A DNA stretch of 64,000 nt from an uncultured Lachnoclostridium sp. (lineage in GTDB: Bacteria; Bacillota; Clostridia; Lachnospirales; Lachnospiraceae), in the NCBI GenBank assembly GCA_944376715.1, contig CALWDO010000005.1, positions 1 through 64,000 on the forward strand. Direction: 5' to 3'. The position numbers and the translations under genes are program-made. The notes below the pieces were generated by a model. The model made no database searches. It was given only the letters and a program-made list of their open reading frames with translations, and was not told the DNA's origin. Shown in pieces: positions 28,334-36,198 of the stretch; position 1 is the first letter of the stretch; every line of letters starts with the position of its first letter.

Positions 28334-28918
28334 TCAGCTCCCGTTTACGAATTGCCGACCTTCATGATCCATATCATAGTTTTCGGTGTAGATCAATTCC
28401 GAGACGGGGACGATCTCATATCCCTTTTCGGTAAGGCCGGTGATGACCTGTTCCAGAGCGTCTTTAGTGTAAGTGGCTCCGTTATGCATCAGGATAATGG
28501 AGCCGTTGCCCAGGTGGGGGTGGCCGATTACTTTGGACACGATGGCGTCTGCGCCGTAGTCCTTCCAGTCCAGACTGTCTACATCCCATTGTATCACGTG
28601 ATATCCCAGACTGTTTGCGGCTTCGATCAGCGTATCATTGTAGTCACCGTAAGGGGGCCGGAACAGGGTCATATCTTTCCCTGTCAGTTCTTTTACTTTG
28701 TCATGTACTTTCTGAATTTCTTCCCGGCATTCCTCCAGGCTCAACTGAGACATCTGCTTGTGATTTTCACTGTGGTTCCCCAGATCATGTCCTGCATCTG
28801 AGATTGCCTTTACGTCCTCGGGATAAGACTCCACCCATCCTCCGGTCATGAAAAAAGTGGTTTTGATGTTATATTTTTCAAGAATAGAGAGAAGGGTAGC
28901 TGTGTCGTCGTTTCCCCA
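28334..28918 (-). pseudogene. pdaB: 3' part of a split PdaB-type polysaccharide deacetylase gene
   Basis: NodB-type deacetylase lacking its first ~64 residues. Visible: TFFMTGGWVESYPEDV, the metal-binding HDLGNHSENHKQMSQ (H-x3-H), FRPPYGDYN and the C-terminal ILMHNGATY. The first NodB motif (SFDAAWGN) is missing here and present at 52147-52337, at the far side of a 23-kb element. From this side the open frame runs on to a GTG at 28930, giving seven residues (MTFPWGN) of which WGN is native. In-frame joining at TTTCCCCA gives a 255-aa protein, normal for PdaB, which acts on peptidoglycan or cortex during sporulation. The gene is functional only if the element excises. Confidence 0.9.
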
Positions 28919-28938
28919 GGGGAATGTCACATTGCGGA
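28911..28938 (-). repeat. Left attachment site (attL/attR-type junction)
   Basis: Core TTTCCCCA at 28911-28918 directly repeats 52147-52154. Just inside, on the plus strand, is GGGGAATGTCACATTGCGG (28919-28937), an imperfect inverted copy of the sequence just inside the right end. Confidence 0.88.
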
Positions 28939-28939
28939 A

Positions 28940-28970
28940 CCTCAGTGAGTGAATCGCTGGGGTTTTTCTT
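28940..28970 (+). terminator. Intrinsic terminator at the left edge of the element
   Basis: CCTCAGTGA (28940-28948) pairs with TCGCTGGGG (28954-28962) over nine positions, two of them G-T, followed by TTTTTCTT. It points rightward. In an excised circle it would lie just downstream of the joined attachment site. Confidence 0.7.
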
Positions 28971-29055
28971 ATGAGGACAAAATCTGTCCGTTTGAGTTCA
29001 TATAATGAAAATACGTTCAGAAATTAGAAAAATGAGAGTGAGGAAAGGAATAACT

Positions 29056-29946
29056 ATGCGTGAATTAATACCATCAAAAGACGTAAGGGAGTATATGGAG
29101 AAGAAAGGAAAGAAATTGACTGATTTTGAAAGGGCGACGCTGGCATATAATTATCCAGGCCTCAGTATTGAAGAACGACTCGAGCTTCTGAAAGAGATCA
29201 TGGATACGACGCAGGATCAGAAGTTGCTGGGGCAGATCCGGGAACGCATTGCACATCATAAAAAATGCGTAGAAAAGTTTTATGAGAATAAAAAAGGTAT
29301 GATGTATGTGCTGGAGACGTATGATGAGGACGATTGGAGACCGGCAGACTGGTGTTACTTTGCATCCGGTGAACTGGCATATGCGTCCGGTAAGAAGCTC
29401 GGCGAATGCTTTTCCATAGCGAAATACAGAATATTTGAGAAAGAAATAGATATGGAAAAAGGCGGACATTACAGCGTAAGCAATCTCCATTATGATGAAA
29501 AAGGTGACCTGTGGAACTGCAGCAGCGATGAGGTGGCGTGGGAAGGAGAACTGGACGAGGATGATGAGGAAAGGTTTGAGGATGCGTATGTAGATCTTCC
29601 ATACCCATTCCGGACGGGCGATCTGGTGAGAGAAGTAGGGTGTGATGAGATCGGAGTGGTCCAGTCGGAAAGGACAGATGAAGAATATGAACTGTTCCGG
29701 ACGAGAGCGGAAAAAATGCGTCAGGAAGGTCACTTCAATTCCTACGGCGACGCCAGCATTCCTGTAGAATATCCGGACGAGAACGGAAACTTTGGACATT
29801 CCCATGTTCTTATCGCGAATATCGAGTATGCGGTGCCGGACGAGAACGACCCCAAAAGGGAAGTTTTAGAATATGCCAGCCTGATGCTGAAGAAAAGATG
29901 TTATATTCAGGAGTTTCAGATGGTGTGTAGGCAAATGAAAAGATAG
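29056..29946 (+). CDS. Hypothetical protein, first gene of the element
   Basis: 296 aa, no family recognised. The N-terminal half is mainly helical and charged (about residues 1-85: RELIPSKDVREYMEKKGKKL, LSIEERLELLKEIMD); the C-terminal half is acidic and aromatic with DLPYPFRTGDLVREVG and PVEYPDENGNFGHSHVLI. No signal or TM. ATG 29056 was chosen for its SD (aggaaagg); an in-frame ATG 51 bases earlier lacks one. A hairpin follows the stop. Such proteins are frequent in Lachnospiraceae mobile regions as far as I recall, but no role can be given. Confidence 0.75.
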   Translation: MRELIPSKDVREYMEKKGKKLTDFERATLAYNYPGLSIEERLELLKEIMDTTQDQKLLGQIRERIAHHKKCVEKFYENKKGMMYVLETYDEDDWRPADWCYFASGELAYASGKKLGECFSIAKYRIFEKEIDMEKGGHYSVSNLHYDEKGDLWNCSSDEVAWEGELDEDDEERFEDAYVDLPYPFRTGDLVREVGCDEIGVVQSERTDEEYELFRTRAEKMRQEGHFNSYGDASIPVEYPDENGNFGHSHVLIANIEYAVPDENDPKREVLEYASLMLKKRCYIQEFQMVCRQMKR

Positions 29947-29960
29947 ATTTGTGATAAATA

Positions 29961-29990
29961 ATGCCCCGCCGAGGACTTTCGGCGGGGCAT
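29961..29990. terminator. GC-rich hairpin, copy 1 of a duplicated 27-base element
   Basis: ATGCCCCGCC pairs with GGCGGGGCAT around GAGGACTTTC. Bases 29961-29987 are identical to 34572-34598. No T run follows on the plus strand, so termination there may be weak. Confidence 0.7.
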
Positions 29991-30132
29991 TAATACTATC
30001 AAAAGATAGAGATTATATGCAGAATTATGCTTTGGCATGTTCTCGGAAGAGAAAAGGTCTAATAGATGTTTACATTAGCATTAAAAATGTCAAAAGATAT
30101 ATAAAGATGGCGCTAATATTCAACCAGCTTGC

Positions 30133-30161
30133 TTGACTTTGCGTGTACACAAATATATACT
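30133..30161 (+). promoter_or_regulatory. Sigma-A-type promoter of the P-type ATPase operon
   Basis: TTGACT (30133-30138), 17-base spacer, TATACT (30156-30161). The expected start near 30168 leaves a leader of about 140 bases before the ATPase gene. Confidence 0.8.
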
Positions 30162-30167
30162 GGCGTA

Positions 30168-30306
30168 CATTAAAAAGGATAGGTTTTTACAGATGAGCCT
30201 TATTCTTTTGTTTTCAAATTAAGATTGACAGACATGTCATAAGATTTAAAGATGCATGTCTTCTTAATTTGCAAGGCTCTGAATAGATGATCGGAGCTAA
30301 TTTTTT
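30168..30306 (+). ncRNA. Structured 5' leader of the ATPase operon (candidate cis-regulatory RNA)
   Basis: GAGCCTT (30195-30201) pairs with AAGGCTC (30273-30279) and encloses a long arm: AAATTAAGA (30216-30224) with TCTTAATTT (30262-30270), and AGACATG (30230-30236) with CATGTCT (30255-30261). TTGAC is bulged on one side. TTTTTT precedes the ATG. It does not match the c-di-AMP, Mg or Mn riboswitch cores I know. Confidence 0.5.
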
Positions 30307-33147
30307 ATGAAAGGAATCTTGGTAAAAAGCAAAATGTACACGAAAGTTCCGGATATCAAAGAGAAAATTCTTACCGCAAGGCCCGCAGAGGCCTGCCGTC
30401 TGATGGGTTCTGATATGCGAGGCCTTTCGCAGGCGGAAGCAGAGGCGCGATTGGAACAGTTCGGAAAAAATGAACTGGCCCAAAAGAAAAAGGAAAGTAT
30501 GCTGAAAAAGCTGCTGGCAAATTTTACAAGCCTTATGGCTTTGCTCTTATGGGGAGGCGGCCTTATGGCGATTCTTTCCGGCGCGCTGGAATTGGGAATC
30601 GCTATTTTCTGCGTGAACCTGATCAATGGCCTTTTTTCTTTTTTTCAGGAATTTAAAGCGGAACGAGCCACAGATGCACTTCAAAAGATGCTGCCATCCT
30701 ACGCCCGGGTGGTTCGGGACGGGGAGGAGAGGAAGATATTGGCAACAGAACTTGTGCCGGGGGATATTATGGTTCTGGAAGAGGGCGACCGCATCAGCAC
30801 GGATGCCCGTATCCTGCAAAGCAATGATTTTAAGGCGGATCAGTCCACTCTTACCGGGGAGAGTAATCCCATTCGCAAAAACGGAGATGCATTGCAGCCG
30901 GGATGCACTTATCTGGAAGCCGGAAACATGGTATTTTCGGGAACTTCCGCAGCGGCCGGAACCTGTCGAGCACTGGTAGTTTCAACCGGTATGGACAGCG
31001 AGTTTGGCAAAATTGCGAATCTAACCCAAAGCACGGAAAAAAGCCTGTCTCCTTTACAAAAGGAATTGAACATACTGACCAAACAAATCGCGCTGATTGC
31101 GTTCAGCATTGGTCTTATATTTTTCCTGATCGCGGTATTTCTGGTGCAGGACCCGGTTATGGAGTCTTTTTTATTTGCTCTGGGAATGGTTGTTGCGTTT
31201 ATCCCGGAGGGGCTTTTGCCGGCGGTTACCCTGTCATTGGCTCTGGCGGTACAGAAGATGGCAAAGCAGAATGCCTTGGTGAAAAAACTGTCTGCCGTCG
31301 AGACACTGGGATGCACTAATGTGATCTGTTCCGATAAGACTGGTACGCTGACGCAGAACGAAATGACGGTCAATCATGTATGGAATTTACAGGCGGAGAT
31401 GACAGTCAGCGGTGAAGGATATGCTCCCCATGGAGAGATCCGGGATGGTGATACCGTGGTAACCGCGCAAAACAGCAGTGCGTTAAGGCTTTTATTAAGC
31501 GGGGCGGCTCTATGCTCCAACGCGAAACTGATCCCGCCTGACGAGGGAAAAGAGCGCTATACGGTGTTGGGAGATCCTACAGAGGCTTGTCTTGGTGTGG
31601 CTGCCCGTAAAGGCGGCATCGATATGGAGATCCTGAATCAGAACTATCCCCGTGTGATGGAACTGCCTTTTGACTCCCGCAGGAAACGTATGACAACGAT
31701 CCATCAGCTCCGGGAACGTTTTGAAGGGGCAAACCGGATCGCGTTCGTAAAAGGCGCACCCAAAGAGGTCATGGAATTGTGCCAGTATTGCTATGAGGGA
31801 ACTTCATCCCGTCCGATCAAAGAAGAGGATCGGAAACGTATCATGGAGGCAAATGACACCTATGCCAGGGACGGCCTGCGTGTGCTGGCGGTTGCGTACC
31901 GCCCGCTGAGAAGGGGAGATGAAACGCTCCCGGAATCAATTCGTGAATACGCTCCGGAGAACGTGGAAAGAGACTTGACATTCCTGGGACTTGTAGCGAT
32001 GCAGGACCCGCCGCGCAGTGAAGTGAAAGACGCGGTACGTCTGTGCCGCAGCGCAGGGATTAAGATCGTCATGATCACCGGCGACTATGGATTGACAGCC
32101 GAAAGTATCGCCCGTAAAATAGGTATTATCCAATCCCCAGATGCAAAGGTGATTTCAGGTTCGGAACTGGCCGGGATGGACGACGTTTCTCTTAAACAGG
32201 CGCTTCAGGGGGAAGTCGTTTTTGCCCGGATGGCTCCTGAACAGAAATATCGTATTGTCTGCGCATTGCAGGAGATGGGAAATATCGTCGCGGTGACCGG
32301 CGACGGTGTGAACGATTCTCCCGCACTCAAAAAGGCAGATATCGGAATCGCTATGGGAATCACGGGCACGGATGTGGCAAAAGAAGCTGCCGACATGATC
32401 CTTAGCGATGACAACTTTGCAACCATTGTGCGGGCCATCGAGGAAGGCCGAACGGTTTACAATAATATCCGAAAATTTCTTCGATACATTTTTGACAGCA
32501 ATACTCCGGAAGCTGCGGCTCCTACCCTGTACCTGCTCTCCGGCGGTATGATTCCTGTTCCGCTGACCGTCCTGCAGATTCTGACGATCGATATCGGTAC
32601 GGATATGACGCCTGCTCTGGGACTTGGCGCTGAGACGGCCGAGGAAAGCGTGATGCAAAGACCGCCTCGGTCCAGCAAGGAACGGCTGCTGAACCGTAAT
32701 GTAATATTGATAGGTTTCCTCTGGTATGGCCTTTTGGCCACTGTCTTCGCAGTGGGAGGATATTTCCTGGCAAGTTTTTTGAATGGATGGCCGGATGCTG
32801 CTCTTGCAGCGGAAGGAACGCGCGGATATGCGGAAGCAACGACGATGATGCTGGCCGGTGTAGTTTTTTCACAGATGGGTATGGCAATGAATAACCGGAC
32901 GGATTATGAATCGGTGTTCAAGAGGGGGCTGTTCACTAACCGCTATATCAATGCCGGTCTGGTGATTGAGGTATTGATCTTACTGGCGATTATATACATT
33001 CCGTTCCTGAACGGGATATTTAATACAGCTCCGATTTCCTGGGTGGAATGGCTCTACCTGATCTGCATCCCGTTTGTCGTATTTGGCGTTGAAGAAGCAA
33101 GAAAGAAAATACTGCGTAAAAAGCGGTCAAAAAGGAGTGATATCTAA
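30307..33147 (+). CDS. P-type cation ATPase resembling the Na,K-ATPase (P2C) subfamily
   Basis: 946-aa membrane pump. Phosphorylation motif CSDKTGTLTQNEMTV; N-domain KGAPKEVM; P-domain TGDGVNDSPALKKADIG. In TM4 it has PEGLLPAV, as Na,K-ATPase PEGLL, not PEGLP of calcium pumps. TM5 has DSNTPEA, like SNIPE of Na,K-ATPase. TM6 has TIDIGTDMTPA, with both Asp of the Na,K-type IDLGTDM where calcium pumps have N-x-x-TD. I infer Na+ and/or K+ transport. No beta subunit is nearby. Two RCK proteins follow directly (stop to ATG without a gap). ATG 30307 is kept; ATG 30334 is an alternative start. Confidence 0.9.
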   Translation: MKGILVKSKMYTKVPDIKEKILTARPAEACRLMGSDMRGLSQAEAEARLEQFGKNELAQKKKESMLKKLLANFTSLMALLLWGGGLMAILSGALELGIAIFCVNLINGLFSFFQEFKAERATDALQKMLPSYARVVRDGEERKILATELVPGDIMVLEEGDRISTDARILQSNDFKADQSTLTGESNPIRKNGDALQPGCTYLEAGNMVFSGTSAAAGTCRALVVSTGMDSEFGKIANLTQSTEKSLSPLQKELNILTKQIALIAFSIGLIFFLIAVFLVQDPVMESFLFALGMVVAFIPEGLLPAVTLSLALAVQKMAKQNALVKKLSAVETLGCTNVICSDKTGTLTQNEMTVNHVWNLQAEMTVSGEGYAPHGEIRDGDTVVTAQNSSALRLLLSGAALCSNAKLIPPDEGKERYTVLGDPTEACLGVAARKGGIDMEILNQNYPRVMELPFDSRRKRMTTIHQLRERFEGANRIAFVKGAPKEVMELCQYCYEGTSSRPIKEEDRKRIMEANDTYARDGLRVLAVAYRPLRRGDETLPESIREYAPENVERDLTFLGLVAMQDPPRSEVKDAVRLCRSAGIKIVMITGDYGLTAESIARKIGIIQSPDAKVISGSELAGMDDVSLKQALQGEVVFARMAPEQKYRIVCALQEMGNIVAVTGDGVNDSPALKKADIGIAMGITGTDVAKEAADMILSDDNFATIVRAIEEGRTVYNNIRKFLRYIFDSNTPEAAAPTLYLLSGGMIPVPLTVLQILTIDIGTDMTPALGLGAETAEESVMQRPPRSSKERLLNRNVILIGFLWYGLLATVFAVGGYFLASFLNGWPDAALAAEGTRGYAEATTMMLAGVVFSQMGMAMNNRTDYESVFKRGLFTNRYINAGLVIEVLILLAIIYIPFLNGIFNTAPISWVEWLYLICIPFVVFGVEEARKKILRKKRSKRSDI

Positions 33148-33795
33148 ATGAAGGCATTGGTTATAGGCTGTGGGAAGTTTGGCGTCCGGGTGTCAGAATA
33201 CCTGGCGTGGAGAAATCATGAAGTCGTGGTGGTAGACAACGATTCCGAAACTTTTCTTGCTTTAAGCAAGGAATTTACGGGACGTACTTTGTGCGGCGTG
33301 GGTTATGACAAGGAGGTCCTGGAACAGGCGGGAATCGCGACGGCGGATGTGGTGATCGGCTGTACCAGCAGCGATTCGTTGAATGCGGTGGTGGCCAATA
33401 TCGCCAAAAATGTATTTCATGTTCCTATCGTAATTGCCCGTATGTATGACCCCATCCGGGCGCGCATGTTTGAGGCCATGGGTATTTACACGGTATCCAT
33501 CACCCGGCTCGGTCTGGAGAATGTGGTGGAATATCTTGAGGGAATCAAGAGCTGGCGCGTGGTCCGCAAGTTTGGCAGTGATGTCCAGCTTGTGAGGGCG
33601 CGTGTGCCTGCCAGTTTAGACGGAAAAAAATATTCGGAATTAGAGGTAGATGGAAAAGTTAGATTGATGGCTGTGGAACGTCAGGGGTACTCCTTTGTGC
33701 CGCAGATGGACATGTTCTGTGAATATAATGATATCTTGTATTTGTCAGTAAGTGATGATTACCTGGAACAGGCCAGGGATCTGCTGCAGTTATAG
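33148..33795 (+). CDS. TrkA/KtrA-type RCK protein 1
   Basis: 215 aa, cytoplasmic regulator of potassium transport. An N-terminal Rossmann domain with GCGKFGVRVSEYL and acidic VVVDND (nucleotide binding), and a C-terminal RCK_C-like part from about residue 135 (RARVPASLDGKKYSEL). KtrA-like proteins gate TrkH/KtrB channels and bind ATP/ADP and c-di-AMP. No TrkH/KtrB gene is in the window; the partner next door is the P-type ATPase, whose stop codon touches this start. Confidence 0.9.
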   Translation: MKALVIGCGKFGVRVSEYLAWRNHEVVVVDNDSETFLALSKEFTGRTLCGVGYDKEVLEQAGIATADVVIGCTSSDSLNAVVANIAKNVFHVPIVIARMYDPIRARMFEAMGIYTVSITRLGLENVVEYLEGIKSWRVVRKFGSDVQLVRARVPASLDGKKYSELEVDGKVRLMAVERQGYSFVPQMDMFCEYNDILYLSVSDDYLEQARDLLQL

Positions 33796-33815
33796 GCGGA
33801 AAGGAGCGGTATGCG

Positions 33816-34487
33816 ATGAAAGTGATCATTATCGGCGGCGGCCAGGTGGGAGGATACATTGCCAAATTATTGATAGATAAAGGGAATAGTGCAGTTGTCA
33901 TCGAAAACAAGGAAAAAGCGCTTCAGGCATTGGAAAAGAACGGTATAAAGAAAGAAAACATCATGGTTGGCGATGGGACCGACGCCCTGCTGCTGGAAAA
34001 ATCCGGAGTGCGCAGATGCGACGCCGTGGTCTGCGTGACGGGAAATGACGAGACGAACCTGGCTGCGGCTATGATGGCGAAGTTCGAGTATGATGTTCCT
34101 AAAGTGATCGGCAGAGTCAATAATCCTAAAAACGCATGGCTGTTTAACGCGGGAATGGGGGTAGACGCAAAAATCAATCAGGCAGACCTCATCGGTCATA
34201 TGATTGCTGATGAAATGAATTATCAGTCCATCATGACGTTGATGAGAATGTCTAAAGGGAAATATTCCATCGTCCGCGTGCATGTGGATTATCATTCCCC
34301 CAACGCGAACAAACCTATCGCCGAGATTAAGCTCCCCGCACATGCTCTGCTGATCGCGGTCTATGAGGACGACGAGCTGATCATCCCTCATGGAGAAACG
34401 GTGATCCGTGCAGGCCAGTATATCCTGGCATTCGCAGATGAAGCGGCTATGGAAGAGTTGAACCGGATATTTGGCGCAGGAGAGTAA
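33816..34487 (+). CDS. TrkA/KtrA-type RCK protein 2
   Basis: 223 aa with Rossmann motif GGGQVGGYIAKLL followed by acidic VVIENKEK, CVTGNDETNLAA, and a C-terminal RCK_C region (NKPIAEIKLPAHALLIAV). It is a paralogue of RCK protein 1, and the two could form a hetero-octamer. SD (aaaggagcgg) 20 bases after the first RCK stop. The GC-rich hairpin at 34572 ends the operon. Confidence 0.9.
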   Translation: MKVIIIGGGQVGGYIAKLLIDKGNSAVVIENKEKALQALEKNGIKKENIMVGDGTDALLLEKSGVRRCDAVVCVTGNDETNLAAAMMAKFEYDVPKVIGRVNNPKNAWLFNAGMGVDAKINQADLIGHMIADEMNYQSIMTLMRMSKGKYSIVRVHVDYHSPNANKPIAEIKLPAHALLIAVYEDDELIIPHGETVIRAGQYILAFADEAAMEELNRIFGAGE

Positions 34488-34571
34488 GGAGATTCGGACT
34501 TATAGATATTTGTTGAAGATATAAGCATTTTCTCGAACGTCTTTGCAAAACTGAATGATGGGATGTCAAAA

Positions 34572-34610
34572 ATGCCCCGCCGAGGACTTTCGGCGGGGTA
34601 ACTGTTTTTA
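34572..34610. terminator. GC-rich hairpin, copy 2 of the duplicated element; bidirectional terminator
   Basis: CCCCGCCGA pairs with TCGGCGGGG around GGACTT. Bases 34572-34598 repeat 29961-29987 exactly. Reading leftward it is followed by CATTTTTG, serving the minus-strand gene at 34608; rightward by TAACTGTTTTT, serving the RCK genes. Confidence 0.82.
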
Positions 34611-35282
34611 TTGAGGTTCGTTTTCTATGATAGAATATGTCGTTTCTATCAGCCACTCTAACATTTTATTTACAAAATAAACTTGATTATATGTCTTTGC
34701 ACCATTTGCATGTACACCGTCATTGCAGTGCATTCTGGCCTGATGAAGTTTGGCTGCGTCTTCTTCCGAGATCAGATTGTGATGTACACAGGTATTAATA
34801 TTTTTGCATAAATCAGAGGACAGGAAAGATTCTCCAAGATAATGTGAAATAATTTCTCTGGTAAGTAATTCCATACCCTGTCTGCATTCGACCAGTGAAT
34901 AACTGAAAGATTTTTTCTCCAGTTCTTTTTTTGCTTTTTGAGAATGTTTTTCCGCTTTTTTGATCGTTCTTTTAATATCAGATGCTTTTTTCCCGGAGCG
35001 ATTTCTTTTAGTACGATCGAAACCCTGAGCATTAAAACCATCTTTGTCATATCCATGGCGGTCATAGCCATATTCGTCGAATCCTTGACGGTCAAATCCG
35101 TCTATATCGTATCCCTCTTTATTGTAACCATCTCTGTCAAATCCCGCCCTATTATAACCTTCCCGGTTATAACCCCTACGGTCATATCCGTCACTGTTAT
35201 ATCCATGCTTATTGTATCCTTCACGATCATACCCTTTTCGGTCATATCCCATTTTACTGAAACCACCGCTGTCCCGTATCAC
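34608..35282 (-). CDS. Pentapeptide-repeat protein with C-terminal HEPN-like (DUF4145-type) domain
   Basis: 224 aa from a GTG at 35282. Residues 7-91 are 17 tandem five-residue units of the form G-[YF]-[DN]-x-x (GYDRK, GYDRE, GYNKH and so on). A Lys-rich coiled region follows, then a helical domain ending QARMHCNDGVHANG, which fits the R-x3-N-x3-H signature of HEPN/DUF4145 domains, often RNases or nucleotide-binding modules in defence. Upstream, codons for a Gly/Ala/Ile-rich TM are in frame, but the natural ATG (35410) is one base out of frame because of a T5 run, so the original protein was probably membrane-anchored. See the pseudogene entry. Confidence 0.8.
   Translation of the reverse strand: MIRDSGGFSKMGYDRKGYDREGYNKHGYNSDGYDRRGYNREGYNRAGFDRDGYNKEGYDIDGFDRQGFDEYGYDRHGYDKDGFNAQGFDRTKRNRSGKKASDIKRTIKKAEKHSQKAKKELEKKSFSYSLVECRQGMELLTREIISHYLGESFLSSDLCKNINTCVHHNLISEEDAAKLHQARMHCNDGVHANGAKTYNQVYFVNKMLEWLIETTYSIIENEPQ
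35010..35264 (-). repeat. 17 x 15-base coding repeats (G-[YF]-[DN]-x-x)
   Basis: The DNA shows a 15-base periodicity with diverged copies. It lies wholly inside the repeat/HEPN gene and encodes its pentapeptide array. Confidence 0.9.
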
Positions 35283-35410
35283 ATGATCGGAAATCTTTTT
35301 GGCTGCCAGACCGCCAATAGCAATTACGCCTGCCCCGACTGCGCCTATTGCGGCAATACCTGCTATGGTCAGATCTTTGATATTATCTGTTAAAAATCAT
35401 TCTTTTTCAT
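35283..35410 (-). pseudogene. Frameshifted N-terminal TM part of the repeat/HEPN gene
   Basis: ATG AAA AAG AAT GAT TTT TAA stops after six codons. Adding one T to the T5 run gives MKKNDFLTDNIKDL followed by a hydrophobic stretch (AGIAAIGAVGAGVIAIGGLA) continuing in frame into the repeat protein. An AGGACAGG SD-like stretch precedes the ATG. It may be a real mutation, phase variation or a sequence error. Confidence 0.65.
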
Positions 35411-35543
35411 TGGCCTGTCCTGAATTCTAAAGTTCTGGTGTTGTTATGATACAGCTTTAGAATAGCATAAATCACAGGGATGCACAATCTGGAGACGGCT
35501 TTTTAGTCGGTTTATCTAAGCGCCTGAAAAGAAGCTCATCTTA

Positions 35544-35708
35544 TCAGGCGTTTAGATATGCGTCTGCATCACTTTTACGAACCCGCCATTTGGATGCAAT
35601 CTTTTTTGCGGGTATCTTTTTCTCCCGGATCAACCTGTATGCGGTTGTGCGTCCTATATTAAGATATGCACATAATTCATCAATTCCCATATAGTTTTTT
35701 TCAGGCAT
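35544..35708 (-). CDS. Excisionase-like helix-turn-helix protein 1
   Basis: 54 aa: MGIDELCAYLNIGRTTAYRL and KWRVRKSDADAYL fit the MerR-like HTH_17/excisionase family, small proteins that bind DNA and direct recombinases towards excision or control element genes. ATG 35708 has an AGGAG SD; a longer reading from 35798 has no such support. It is divergent from mobC. Confidence 0.85.
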   Translation of the reverse strand: MPEKNYMGIDELCAYLNIGRTTAYRLIREKKIPAKKIASKWRVRKSDADAYLNA

Positions 35709-35904
35709 TTTATTTCTCCTTTCGTTTTTTATCTTACTGTTATGGCAGAATATGATTTCATATGACAGTGTACAATTTTGTAAAATAATATCTGACAATA
35801 ACAGTTAGGTAAAAATGGGTGACATTTTTTAGGAGGGAATCCAGCAATTTCTGTTGTATATAGATTAAAAAGACCCCTAAAATTTGCGGTACCTGTAAAA
35901 GGAG
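35709..35904. other. Divergent gap before the mobilization genes (possible oriT)
   Basis: 196 bases between the minus-strand excisionase gene and mobC. AT-rich, no long perfect inverted repeat. Relaxase genes usually lie next to their oriT, so the nick site may be here; nothing in the bases proves it. Confidence 0.3.
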
Positions 35905-36198
35905 ATGAAAATAACGAGAAAGAAAAGTAATAATAAAACGGAAAGACTTTCCATCCGTTGTACAAGTAGAGAAAAGAAAACGATAGAGAGACATGCAGAG
36001 CAGTTGGGAATGAAAGTTTCAGATTATGTTATCAGTATACTAATTCCAGGCTCCATTACCAGGAAGCAGCAACATAACCGTATGGATATTCTAATATCCA
36101 TGCAGGATCTGTCTGCAAAGATTGCTGAAAAATATCAGGATGAGAATGTTCAGGAGGAACTTGATAAGATATGGAAAATGATAAAAAGTTGCTTATAA
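35905..36198 (+). CDS. MobC-like relaxosome accessory protein
   Basis: 97 aa with a basic N-terminus and a ribbon-helix-helix-type region (ERLSIRCTSREKKTIERHAE, then GMKVSDYVISILIPG), as in MobC-family relaxosome proteins that help open DNA at oriT. The SD (aaaaggag) abuts ATG 35905, which is too close; the better spaced codon three places on is ATA, as if a former ATG had mutated. It overlaps the relaxase gene by 28 bases. Confidence 0.75.
   Translation: MKITRKKSNNKTERLSIRCTSREKKTIERHAEQLGMKVSDYVISILIPGSITRKQQHNRMDILISMQDLSAKIAEKYQDENVQEELDKIWKMIKSCL

Noticed and set aside
30168..30306. c-di-AMP (ydaO), Mg (M-box) or Mn (yybP) riboswitch
   Set aside because: None of their conserved core sequences is present; left as an unassigned structured leader.
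35010..35264. CRISPR-like regular repeats
   Set aside because: Units are only 15 bases, contiguous, diverged and in frame inside a gene; there are no spacers and no cas genes.
34938..35393. 151-codon plus-strand frame of Ile/Val/Ser-rich repeats
   Set aside because: It is the antisense reading of the pentapeptide-repeat array; the minus strand explains the periodicity and has the HEPN-like domain.
35709..35904. Definite oriT assignment
   Set aside because: Position fits but no nick-site consensus or clear inverted repeat was seen.
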